Assembly: GCA_044598425.1 (NCBI GenBank)
Contig: CP172536.1
Location: 3,472,001-3,536,000 of the forward strand
Reading direction: 5' to 3'
DNA from: JAEVLT01 sp044598425
GTDB lineage: Bacteria; Bacillota; Bacilli; Bacillales; Cytobacillaceae
Length of the DNA: 64,000 nucleotides
Shown: in pieces, positions 1-7,270 of the stretch
How the letters are laid out: every line of letters begins with the position of its first letter
How positions within the stretch are numbered: the stretch's first letter is position 1
Translations under genes and position numbers: made by a program
The notes under the pieces: generated by a model
What the model was told of the DNA's origin: nothing
Seen by the model: the letters and a program-made list of their open reading frames with translations, nothing else
The model's database searches: none

Positions 1-317
1 TTTTTATTTAACTCATCTGTCGTCATATCGAGATTGAGGTCTTTTGCCACTTTATCGAGAATCGCCGGGCTTTTGATAATAACATTATAAGTATTGATTA
101 ATTGCAGGTTTGTTTGCACTTCACTTGGACTATAGACGTTTTGGTTATTTTTTGCTTGGTTCACAAGAATTTGCGTTGAAGCCTGGTAGATCGGTGTGAG
201 GAAAAAATAACTGACGACTCCGCTCACAAGTACGGCTGTAATCGTAATAACCAAGATTAATAGTAAGCGTTTTTTCAACGTCTCAAGCAATTCTTTTAAA
301 CTAATCGTTTCTTCCAT
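1..317 (-). CDS. Wzz/YveK-CapA-type polysaccharide co-polymerase, 3' part cut by window edge
   Basis: The reading frame starts at the ATG at 317-315 behind an AGGAGG ribosome site and runs off the left edge after 105 codons. The start METISLKELLETLKKR (with a second E after M) followed by a hydrophobic segment at about residues 16-38 and an extracellular stretch containing IYQAST and LINTYN is typical of Wzz-family chain-length regulators such as YveK or YwqC of B. subtilis. These membrane proteins set exopolysaccharide length and act as transmembrane modulators of a tyrosine autokinase, which would be expected just beyond the edge. Function is inferred from family resemblance; which YveK/YwqC paralogue it is cannot be told from the N-terminal third. 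Confidence 0.85.
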   Translation of the reverse strand, partial: MEETISLKELLETLKKRLLLILVITITAVLVSGVVSYFFLTPIYQASTQILVNQAKNNQNVYSPSEVQTNLQLINTYNVIIKSPAILDKVAKDLNLDMTTDELNK

Positions 318-351
318 GGGATCCTCCTTGTTGCATATGTAAAGCACAATT

Positions 352-360
352 ATTATAGCA
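352..360 (-). promoter_or_regulatory. Extended -10 element for the Wzz-type gene
   Basis: On the minus strand TGCTATAAT lies about 35 bp upstream of the ATG. It fits an extended -10 (TGnTATAAT). A TTGACA is present but only 11 bp upstream of the -10, so it is badly spaced as a -35. Confidence 0.45.
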
Positions 361-481
361 CAGTTTCTTGTCAAAATTTGTAGTTTTCGCCACATTTTTT
401 TATGATACTTTATTTTAACAGGAAAATTGTCTAGTTTTGTAGACTTTTTTTAAAGATGGGATAATTTACTTCGATTTGATT

Positions 482-490
482 TGATATAAT
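482..490 (+). promoter_or_regulatory. Extended -10 element for the SGNH-like gene
   Basis: TGATATAAT is an extended -10 match 32 bp upstream of the ATG at 523. No clear -35 is seen 17 bp further up. Confidence 0.45.
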
Positions 491-522
491 AGGGTAACAA
501 CGTAATTTTCGGAGGAAAAAAG

Positions 523-1290
523 ATGAAATATTTTTTAACAGCGAGTTTGGCAGTAGTTAGTATCGTGGTTCTCTTCTTTGGCCATTCATATTGGAAGGAA
601 CGGACTGCGGTCAAAGCGGATGCGGTAGATACGCCTGTAGTTGCCGAGGCAGCAGCACCGAAAGCCAGCCAAGCTTCAGACTTCGTTCAGCTAACGAAAA
701 ACTGGCCCGTTGCTGCGCAAAAGCAGTTTGCCCAATCAGTAAAGGCGAAAAAAACCTTTACGATTTTGTTTGTTGGCTCTCGTGCGGATCGCAGCTCGGC
801 TCAGGCAGTCGCGGCAAAACTGGAAGAGACTTTCGGGAAAAAGCTGGTTAAAACAGCGGTACAGACATCCGATTTAACGTCGACCGAGTTTGTGGCGCAA
901 AAAAAATCGCTTGAGATGGCATCTGAGCAAGCACAATTGATTATTTTCGAGCCGTTTCTCTTAAACGATAATGGGAAGGTCGAAACAAAGACGGCACTCG
1001 CGAACCTGTCGAAAGTGATTGAGAGCGTGAAAGCGGTGAATCCCGGCACAACGTTTATCTTGCAGCCGTCCTATCCGTTATTTGCCGCCAAGTTCTACCC
1101 GCTCCAAGTGGATGCTTTAAAGAAATACGCACAGGATAACGGCATTGCTTATCTCGACCACTGGAAAGCCTGGCCCGATTATCAGAAAGAAGAGTTGAAA
1201 AACTACTTGCTCGCCGATCAAAGCGCACCGAATGACAAAGGAAATGGCGTCTGGGCGAAGTTTTTGGAAGATTATTTGATTAGTAAGTGA
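523..1290 (+). CDS. Membrane-anchored SGNH/GDSL-hydrolase-like protein
   Basis: This 255-residue protein has an N-terminal hydrophobic anchor (about residues 4-23), an Ala/Val-rich linker and a Rossmann-like domain from about residue 80. The FTILFVGSRAD strand occupies the place of the GDS block of SGNH hydrolases and DQSAPNDKGNGVW near the C-terminus occupies the place of the DxxHPN block. Both catalytic blocks look altered: GDS reads GSR and the usual His of the last block is absent, so hydrolase activity is doubtful. It is divergent from the Wzz-type gene, which fits a role in surface polysaccharide modification or binding, but that is inference. The start is supported by GGAGG seven bases before the ATG. 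Assignment to the SGNH fold is by motif position only. Confidence 0.65.
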   Translation: MKYFLTASLAVVSIVVLFFGHSYWKERTAVKADAVDTPVVAEAAAPKASQASDFVQLTKNWPVAAQKQFAQSVKAKKTFTILFVGSRADRSSAQAVAAKLEETFGKKLVKTAVQTSDLTSTEFVAQKKSLEMASEQAQLIIFEPFLLNDNGKVETKTALANLSKVIESVKAVNPGTTFILQPSYPLFAAKFYPLQVDALKKYAQDNGIAYLDHWKAWPDYQKEELKNYLLADQSAPNDKGNGVWAKFLEDYLISK

Positions 1291-1360
1291 CGGAATGGCT
1301 GGTATTAGCGTAGTGACCTTAATTCTGCGATATCATTAAAGAAACTGTCGGGAGTTGATG

Positions 1361-1882
1361 ATGGTGGAAGCAATCTTAACTCAAATCCTCGATGAGTTGA
1401 AAGACGTCAAACAAGATTTGAGTGATGTCAAACAGGTAATAAAAGATTTAAAGCAAGGCCAAGAGCGACTAGACAACAGGATGGTAAAACTTGAAGAAAG
1501 CCAAGAACGACTTGATAACAGGATGATAAAGTTTGAAGATGGACAAGGTCGACTGGAATCCAGAATGGTTAAGCTTGAAGATGGACAAGGTCAACTCGAA
1601 TCCAGAATGGTTAAGCTTGAAGATGGACAAGGTCGACTCGAATCCAGAATGGTTAAGCTTGAAGATGGACAAGGTCGACTGGAAACAAAAGTTGACAACT
1701 TAACATTAGAATTGCGTAGCAACTTTAAATTGACAAATGATAAATTAGATGAACAACGAAAAGTATTCGATGTTGTTTCTGACGAGATTAAAGGCGTTAA
1801 AGTAAACATTGATTATTTAAGCTCAAAAATGGGCAAACATGATATGGAACTAAACAGCATCATGAACAAACTAAAGAGTTAA
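1361..1882 (+). CDS. Coiled-coil protein with tandem 14-residue repeats
   Basis: A 173-residue protein with no recognised enzymatic domain. Almost the whole chain is heptad-patterned; residues about 45-105 are repeats of the 14-mer GQGRLESRMVKLED (two heptads). The N-terminus (ILTQILDELKDVKQD) and C-terminus (ELNSIMNKLKS) are also coiled coil. Similar small coiled-coil proteins are common in Bacillaceae and have no assigned role that I know of. A TTG at 1355 would also be in frame, but GGGAG at 1350-1354 is correctly spaced only for the ATG at 1361. No signal peptide or membrane segment is visible, so it is probably cytoplasmic. Repeat number is likely to vary between strains. Confidence 0.75.
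   Translation: MVEAILTQILDELKDVKQDLSDVKQVIKDLKQGQERLDNRMVKLEESQERLDNRMIKFEDGQGRLESRMVKLEDGQGQLESRMVKLEDGQGRLESRMVKLEDGQGRLETKVDNLTLELRSNFKLTNDKLDEQRKVFDVVSDEIKGVKVNIDYLSSKMGKHDMELNSIMNKLKS
1535..1684 (+). repeat. 42-bp direct repeats inside the coiled-coil gene
   Basis: Three full 42-bp units start at 1535, 1577 and 1619 and a partial fourth at 1661. They begin GAAGATGGACAAGGTC and differ only at a few bases, so they arose by recent in-frame duplication. Confidence 0.9.
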
Positions 1883-1902
1883 TCTCTTGTTAGGGGCGAA
1901 CA

Positions 1903-1950
1903 GAGGGGCGGTCCTTATGCTTCCTGGAGAAGCATGAGAACCGCCCCTTC
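1903..1950 (+). terminator. Terminator-like hairpin after the coiled-coil gene (family C repeat)
   Basis: GAGGGGCGGT pairs with ACCGCCCC and an inner ATGCTTC pairs with GAAGCAT; a T-rich stretch follows (TTCGTTTTCC). The GGCGGT/ACCGCC arms with TTATG in the loop are related to the elements at 12243-12302 and 28710-28741. Confidence 0.6.
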
Positions 1951-2152
1951 GTTTTCCTTCCCTACACAATTCGTTTCCAATCTAGCTTTCATTCTTCTTA
2001 TTTACTGTCAAATTCTAATCATTTTTTCCATTCTCATAGGCTTTCTGAATAATTTTCGAGAAGTTTTTTTGAAGCTGCTTCTCGTCTTGTTCACCTGCCA
2101 TTTGACATTTTTCCCCTTCTTTTTTCTACATTCTATTAAATTACAAATTATT
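1951..2152. other. AT-rich intergenic DNA, nothing recognised
   Basis: Pyrimidine-rich spacer between the terminator-like hairpin and the control region of the wall hydrolase gene. The open frame across it (1934-2224) has no ribosome site and consists of Phe/Leu/Ile codons from T-runs, so I do not call a gene. Confidence 0.5.
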
Positions 2153-2169
2153 TGTAAATTTTTAGTTAA
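2153..2169 (+). promoter_or_regulatory. Candidate WalR box upstream of the LysM-NlpC/P60 gene
   Basis: TGTAAA-N5-AGTTAA matches the WalR consensus TGTWAH-N5-TGTWAH at 11 of 12 positions. It lies about 105 bp before the ATG of a wall hydrolase of the class (LytE, YocH, CwlO) controlled by WalRK in B. subtilis. A possible -10, TAAAAT, is at 2217-2222. Confidence 0.4.
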
Positions 2170-2274
2170 ATTGTCCTTTTTGACAAAAATTCTCCCGATT
2201 TTCCGGATATTTATGGTAAAATAATAGAAAAGTGGAGATTTATCACGATTTTAAAACAGAGGTGATGGAAGATC

Positions 2275-3492
2275 ATGAAGAAAAAGGTAGTATCCGCCCT
2301 AACAACTGCTGCGATTGTCTCAGCCGCCTACGCTGGAACAGCGTCCGCCGATACATATACCGTTCAACAAGGCGATTCCCTATCTCTTATCGCGAAAAAA
2401 TATCAAACGAGTGTGCTAGATTTAAAGAATTTAAACGGTCTTCAGTCTGACCTGATTTTGGTCAATCAAGTTTTGCAAGTTTCCGTTCCGGCAAGCCAGC
2501 CAGCACCTGTTGCGCAAGCCCCCGCACCTGCAGCGATTTACACCGTGGTAAGTGGTGATACCTTAAGTAAAATTGCGCAGCAGTTTGGCATTTCCCTTTC
2601 CGATTTGAAGCAATGGAACGGCATCAACGGCTATCTTATTTTTCCAGGACAGCAATTAAAAGTTTCAAATGGCAGCTCGGCAGCACCAGCGCCCGTACCT
2701 GCTCAGCCTGCCGCAGTCCAATCCGCGACCGAGTATGAAGTTGTCAGCGGCGATACTCTAGGAAAAATTGCACGCCAATTCGGGATCGCCCTTTCTGATT
2801 TAAAACAATGGAACGGCATCGACGGCTATCTTATTTTTCCAGGACAAAAATTAAAGGTGTCAAATAGCGGAACGGCGGTTTCTGCACCCGTAAGTCAGCC
2901 AGCACCAGCACCGGTTTCAGCGCCAGTACCCGCGCCGGCTGCTCCGAGCGCAACCGCGGATTATACTGTCACAAGCGGCGACACCCTTGGCAAAATTGCC
3001 ACGCTCTATGGAATGTCCGTTAACGAATTGATGAAATTAAATAACCTTTCTTCCAGCTTAATTTTTCCCGGACAAACGCTGAAAGTGTCAGGCGATGCGG
3101 CAAGCAGTGCTCCAGCTGCGGCACCGCAGGCATCCTCTTCTGTCATCGAAGTCGCAAAAAGCGTGATGGGCGTTCCATATGTCTGGGGCGGCAGCACACT
3201 CTCCGGCTTCGACTGCAGCGGTTTTATTTATTACGTTTTCAATAAAACCGGCAAATCCATCGGGCGCTATTCGGCCGCCGGCTACTTTGACCGCTCTTAC
3301 TACGTTGACAAGCCGCAGCCCGGCGACCTCGTCTACTTTGCGAATACATACAAAAAAGGCATTTCGCATATGGGAATCTATCTCGGCAGCAATCAGTTCA
3401 TTCACGCTGATGAAAAATACGGCATCAAGATTTCCAGCCTGGACAGCCCTTACTACAAAGCCCATTTTGATAGTTTTAAGCGATTCTATTAA
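2275..3492 (+). CDS. Secreted LysM-NlpC/P60 D,L-endopeptidase (LytE/CwlS-like)
   Basis: A 405-residue secreted peptidoglycan hydrolase. Signal peptide with ASA cleavage at about residue 25; four LysM domains at about 27-70, 88-131, 153-196 and 229-272, separated by Ala/Pro/Ser linkers; C-terminal NlpC/P60 domain from about 288 to 405. Catalytic Cys314 (FDCSG), His365 (SHMGIYLG) and His377 (FIHA) are all present. The LysM domains bind glycan strands and the catalytic domain cleaves the D-Glu to diaminopimelate bond of stem peptides, supporting cell elongation or separation. Domain count matches CwlS (four LysM) rather than LytE (three), but paralogue identity is uncertain. GAGGTG lies 10 bases before the ATG. 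A WalR-like box upstream suggests control by wall stress. Confidence 0.92.
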   Translation: MKKKVVSALTTAAIVSAAYAGTASADTYTVQQGDSLSLIAKKYQTSVLDLKNLNGLQSDLILVNQVLQVSVPASQPAPVAQAPAPAAIYTVVSGDTLSKIAQQFGISLSDLKQWNGINGYLIFPGQQLKVSNGSSAAPAPVPAQPAAVQSATEYEVVSGDTLGKIARQFGIALSDLKQWNGIDGYLIFPGQKLKVSNSGTAVSAPVSQPAPAPVSAPVPAPAAPSATADYTVTSGDTLGKIATLYGMSVNELMKLNNLSSSLIFPGQTLKVSGDAASSAPAAAPQASSSVIEVAKSVMGVPYVWGGSTLSGFDCSGFIYYVFNKTGKSIGRYSAAGYFDRSYYVDKPQPGDLVYFANTYKKGISHMGIYLGSNQFIHADEKYGIKISSLDSPYYKAHFDSFKRFY

Positions 3493-3681
3493 GAAAAGCG
3501 CAAGCGCCCTTGCGCATCGGCGTACGGACTGGAGGCCCTTCGACTAAAGATAAAGGAAACACGGTGAGCGTAGCGAGCCGATGTTGACTTATCGTAGGGA
3601 GAAGGACGAAGTACGCTAGCCGATAGGCGCTTGCGCTAGACAGTTATCGAAGTGCATATATAAATTCTGATAGTATAAAAA
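3493..3681 (+). repeat. Dispersed Bacillaceae palindromic element, family A, copy 1
   Basis: Bounded by a perfect 12-bp inverted repeat, AGCGCAAGCGCC (3497-3508) and GGCGCTTGCGCT (3626-3637), then AGACAGTTATCGAAGT and a tail ending ATAAATTCTGATA. Related copies lie at 16057-16250 and 19769-19865. I recognise this type as a widespread interspersed repeat of Bacillaceae; no protein is encoded. Confidence 0.8.
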
Positions 3682-3687
3682 AGATTT

Positions 3688-3716
3688 AGCCGGCCTCTAG
3701 TAGGGCTGGCTTTTTT
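3688..3716 (+). terminator. Intrinsic terminator after the wall hydrolase gene
   Basis: AGCCGGCC pairs with GGCTGGCT (one G-U) around a short loop, followed by TTTTTT. Confidence 0.75.
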
Positions 3717-3903
3717 AATGCCACGAACGGCTCGGCACCATGAATATTTCTATTCAGCGTCGAATGAAATTCGGAACGCATAATGGCATCTACGGCGCTG
3801 TCCTTTAGCAACGGCTCCGCCAGTCGGCGAGTTTTTTTAACAAAACATTCACACACCTTTGCCGAATCATGCTGTATAGTCTAAATTAGAAAGGAAGTGG
3901 AAC
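3717..3903. other. Intergenic spacer with a weak hairpin
   Basis: The only feature seen is CGCC-AGTC-GGCG followed by AGTTTTTTT at about 3831-3850, a short terminator-like hairpin. No gene is supported. Confidence 0.4.
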
Positions 3904-4812
3904 ATGGTCTACAAACCTCGCGTTGAAAAAGATGAGATCAAGATTTGGCGATTTTTAAATGCACGAATGACATTGACAAAGGATGAGAAACAGCATTTTT
4001 TAAACCTTGAAAAAGGGTTTAAAGGCGAATTGATGTTTGACCTGCTTACCGACAAGCTTCCCGCTGGTCACCTCATTTTGAACGATCTGCTGCTCGAAGT
4101 GGACAGGAGCAAGTTCCAGATCGATACCGCTGTGGCTGTTCAGGAAAAGATTCACCTTTTTGAAGTAAAAAACTATGAAGGCGATTATGTATTTGAATCC
4201 GGCAAACTCTACAGAGTCACTCCTCGAAAAGAAATGAGCAATCCACACGATCAAGTGAAAAGAAGCGAATTCTTGTTACGAAAGCTGATTCAAAGTTACG
4301 GATTCCGACTTCCCATTGTCCAACATGTTGTGTTTATCAACCCCGAGTTTACCCTGTATCAAGCCCCTATCGACGAGATCCTTTTAATGCCCACCCAAAT
4401 CCATGCTTTTATGAAAACCTTTAGTGCGATTCCATCAAAATTAAACAATATGCATTACAAACTTGCCGAGTTATTGGTTTCCTTACACCAAGTTGACGAT
4501 CCTTATTCCCGGGTGCGCTGCTATCATTACGGCGATCTTACGAAAGGGATTCTTTGCGGCACCTGCTATTCGTTTATGCATCTAGTCGGCAGCGACCACG
4601 TCGCATGCCCCCATTGCGGAGCGTATGAAAAAATAGACTCCGCCGTGCTCCGCAATGCGAAAGAACTCAAATTGCTTTTTCCCAAAATGAAAATTACCAC
4701 AAATCTTGTTTATGAGTGGTGTGATGTGATTGGGTCGAGAAGAACAATCAGGAGGATCTTATTACAAAACTTTCGCTGTATCGGAGTTAATAACCACCGT
4801 TATTATGAATAG
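3904..4812 (+). CDS. NERD-domain (nuclease-related) protein with C-terminal zinc-ribbon-like motif
   Basis: A 302-residue protein. Residues about 38-160 match the NERD fold, a distant relative of PD-(D/E)xK nucleases: Glu42 (FKGELMFD), Asp74 (FQIDTAVAV) and Glu87-x-Lys89 (HLFEVKNYEG) are all in place, so a metal-dependent nuclease site could be intact. Near the C-terminus CGTC (218-221) and CPHC (235-238) form a possible zinc ribbon, followed by a helical, basic tail (GSRRTIRRILL) that could be a small DNA-binding unit. AGGAAGTG precedes the ATG. It stands alone as a transcription unit between a wall hydrolase and the 52-bp array. NERD proteins are usually uncharacterised; a role in DNA processing or defence is only suggested by the fold. 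Confidence 0.82.
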   Translation: MVYKPRVEKDEIKIWRFLNARMTLTKDEKQHFLNLEKGFKGELMFDLLTDKLPAGHLILNDLLLEVDRSKFQIDTAVAVQEKIHLFEVKNYEGDYVFESGKLYRVTPRKEMSNPHDQVKRSEFLLRKLIQSYGFRLPIVQHVVFINPEFTLYQAPIDEILLMPTQIHAFMKTFSAIPSKLNNMHYKLAELLVSLHQVDDPYSRVRCYHYGDLTKGILCGTCYSFMHLVGSDHVACPHCGAYEKIDSAVLRNAKELKLLFPKMKITTNLVYEWCDVIGSRRTIRRILLQNFRCIGVNNHRYYE

Positions 4813-4901
4813 AAGTGATGCTCTTAGGGAAATTTTGGGGGAATTATGAATTTTTTATTGAAATAATGTTTTTTTAAAATTAGAGCTATTTTGTTTTGAT
4901 G

Positions 4902-4950
4902 CCGCGAACGGTCTTGAGCGCTTTATTCATGACGTGTGCGCGGTTTTTTT
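4902..4950 (+). terminator. Possible terminator after the NERD gene
   Basis: CCGCG (4902-4906) can pair with CGCGG (4939-4943), directly followed by TTTTTTT. The loop is long, so strength is uncertain. Confidence 0.5.
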
Positions 4951-4971
4951 ATTTGGTGTGTGATGGGAATA

Positions 4972-6706
4972 CTTCTCATGACACGCGAAACCTAATTTTG
5001 AGCTTTGGCGCGTCATGAGCGGGCCTTTCTTGACGCGTGAAGCTGGTTTTTGCGCATTGGCGCGTCATGAGAAGCCTCTTCTTGACGCGCGAAACTGGTT
5101 TTTGTGGATTGGCGCGTCATGAGCGGGCCTTTCTTGACGCGCGATGCTAATTTTTCTGGCTTGGCGCGTCATGAGCGGGCCTTTCTTGACGCGCCAAGCT
5201 GCTTTTTGTGGCTTGGCGCGTCATGAGAACACTCTTCTTGACGCGCGAAACTGTTTTTTGCGGCCTGGCGCGTCATGAGAACCCTCTTCTTGACGCGTGA
5301 AACTGGTTTTTGCGGATTGGCGCGTCATGAGAACCCCTTTCTTGACGCGTGAAGCTGATTTTTGCGGCTTGGCGCGTCATGAGAACACTCTTCTTGACGC
5401 GCGAAGCTGGTTTTTGCGGCTTGGCGCGTCATGAGAACACTCTTCTTGACGCGCGAAACTGGTTTTTGCGGATTGGCGCGTCATGAGCGGGGCTTTCTTG
5501 ACGCGCGAAGCTGCTTTTTGTGGCTTGGCGCGTCATGAGCGGGCCTTTCTTGACGCGCGAAGCTGCTTTTTGTGGCTTGGCGCGTCATGAGAACACTCTT
5601 CTTGACGCGCGAAGCTGGTTTTTGCGGATTGGCGCGTCATGAGAAGCTTCTTCTTGACGCGCGAAGCTTTTTTTTGTGGCTTGGCGCGTCATGAGCGGGC
5701 CTTTCTTGACGCGCGAAACTGGTTTTTGCGGATTGGCGCGTCATGAGAAGCCTCTTCTTGACGCGTGAAGCTGGTTTTTGCGACTTGGCGCGTCATGAGA
5801 ACCTTCTTCTTGACGCGCGAAGCTGGTTTTTGTGGCTTGGCGCGTCATGAGAACCCCTTTCTTGACGCGTGAAGCTGGTTTTTGCGGATTGGCGCGTCAT
5901 GAGCGGGCCTTTCTTGACGCGTGAAGCTGGTTTTTGCGGATTGGCGCGTCATGAGAACACTCTTCTTGACGCGTGAAACTGGTTTTTGCGGATTGGCGCG
6001 TCATGAGAACCTTCTTCTTGACGCGTGAAGCTGGTTTTTGCGGATTGGCGCGTCATGAGCATGCCTTTCTTGACGCGCGATGCTGGTTTTTGTGGATTGG
6101 CGCGTCATCAGCATCCTCTTCTTGACGCGCGAAGCTGATTTTTGCGGCTTGGCGCGTCATGAGAACACCTTTCTTGACGCGCGAAGCTGTTTTTTGCGGC
6201 TTGGCGCGTCATGAGCATCCTCTTCTTGACGCGCGAAGCTGATTTTTGCGGCTTGGCGCGTCATGAGAACACTCTTCTTGACGCGCGAAGCTGGTTTTTG
6301 CGGATTGGCGCGTCATGAGAACACTCTTCTTGACGCGCGAAGCTGGTTTTTGCGGATTGGCGCGTCATGAGAACCTTCTTCTTGACGCGCGAAGCTGGTT
6401 TTTGTGGCTTGGCGCGTCATGAGCTGCCTTTCTTGACGCGCGAAGCTGGTTTTTGCGGCCTGGCGCGTCATGAGAACACCTTTCTTGACGCGTGAAGCTG
6501 ATTTTTGCGGCTTGGCGCGTCATGAGCGGGCCTTTCTTGACGCGCGAAGCTGATTTTTGCGGATTGGCGCGTCATGAGAACACTCTTTTTGACGCGTGAT
6601 GCTGGTTTTTGTGGATTGGCGTGTCATGAGCGGGCCTTTCTTGACGCGCGAAGCTAATTTTTGCGACTTGGCGCGTCATGAGAAGCCTCTTCTTGACGTA
6701 TAATGC
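4972..6706. repeat. Tandem array of 33 palindromic 52-bp units
   Basis: Thirty-three consecutive units with a period of 52 bp (first GGCGCGTC at 5007, last at 6670: 1663 bp for 32 steps, so a single base is missing overall). Each unit holds the inverted pair TGACGCGC and GCGCGTCA around a loop such as GAAGCTGGTTTTTGCGGATT, then a 14-bp linker. Loops and linkers come in a few recurring versions (linkers GAGAACACTCTTCT, GAGCGGGCCTTTCT, GAGAAGCCTCTTCT, GAGAACCTTCTTCT and others). The edges are degenerate: the first unit has TGACACGC and the last ends in TTGACGTATAATGC. No reading frame of useful length crosses the array (52 is not divisible by 3). It is not a CRISPR array. Confidence 0.95.
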
Positions 6707-6821
6707 AACTTCTTCGGCCTTATAACGGCATGAGCCATTTTTGGGTTATGGTGGGCATTGAGACATGTACCCGATTAAAACAAATGGAATGACCGTTGCA
6801 ATAGCTAATTCCACCTCTATG

Positions 6822-6853
6822 AACCTCTCCTATTGACCGCAGAGGTTGTTTTT
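6822..6853 (+). terminator. Intrinsic terminator right of the 52-bp array
   Basis: AACCTCT (6822-6828) pairs with AGAGGTT (6841-6847), followed by GTTTTTT. It has no gene before it on this strand, so it may mark a lost gene or end a transcript through the array. Confidence 0.6.
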
Positions 6854-6955
6854 TCCAGAAAAAGCTCTATTTGTTTTTCTATAAATGGAGGAAGGGACAA
6901 GGTTTCGGCAGTGGCGGTTGTTGTCAATATTAGTAATTGTCTGATCTTTTAGTTT

Positions 6956-7066
6956 ACTAGTCTAGTAACAAGAATCGATGCCTTTTTGCTAGATGTCTAG
7001 TAACAAGAATCAACACCTTTTTTGCTAGATGTCTAGTAACAAGAATCGACGCCTCTTTTTAGTTGC
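6956..7066. repeat. Three tandem 35-36 bp repeats
   Basis: TCTAGTAACAAGAATC recurs at 6961, 6996 and 7032, followed by a GCC and T-rich stretch and GCTAGATG. The CTAGATGTCTAG junction is itself a dyad. Confidence 0.8.
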
Positions 7067-7222
7067 ATTATGAGTGGAGCAGGTGGGAACTAGGCGGATG
7101 AAGTGCCACTTTGTATTAGACAAGGACAGGTGGATGGCGCGAATGGCGTGCCTTTTTAAAAAATGGCTTTGGGTTTGCATTTAAAATCAGGCGCAAGGCT
7201 CGTCGAATGCGGTTTTTTTGGG

Positions 7223-7228
7223 TATAAT
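7223..7228 (+). promoter_or_regulatory. -10 element for ywqB
   Basis: Perfect TATAAT 43 bp upstream of the chosen GTG start; no convincing -35. Confidence 0.5.
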
Positions 7229-7270
7229 AAAGGAATATGGATTTTTGTGCGTTTTGGGGAGGTCGATGCT

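Noticed and set aside
1934..2224. Hydrophobic 96-codon plus-strand frame
   Set aside because: Phe/Leu/Ile composition comes from T-rich intergenic DNA; no ribosome site and it covers the control region of the next gene.
4972..6706. CRISPR array
   Set aside because: The conserved part is a contiguous palindromic unit, the would-be spacers are a handful of recurring variants and not unique sequences, and no cas genes are near.
4972..6706. Repeat protein gene
   Set aside because: The 52-bp period shifts the frame at each unit and no long open frame exists on either strand.
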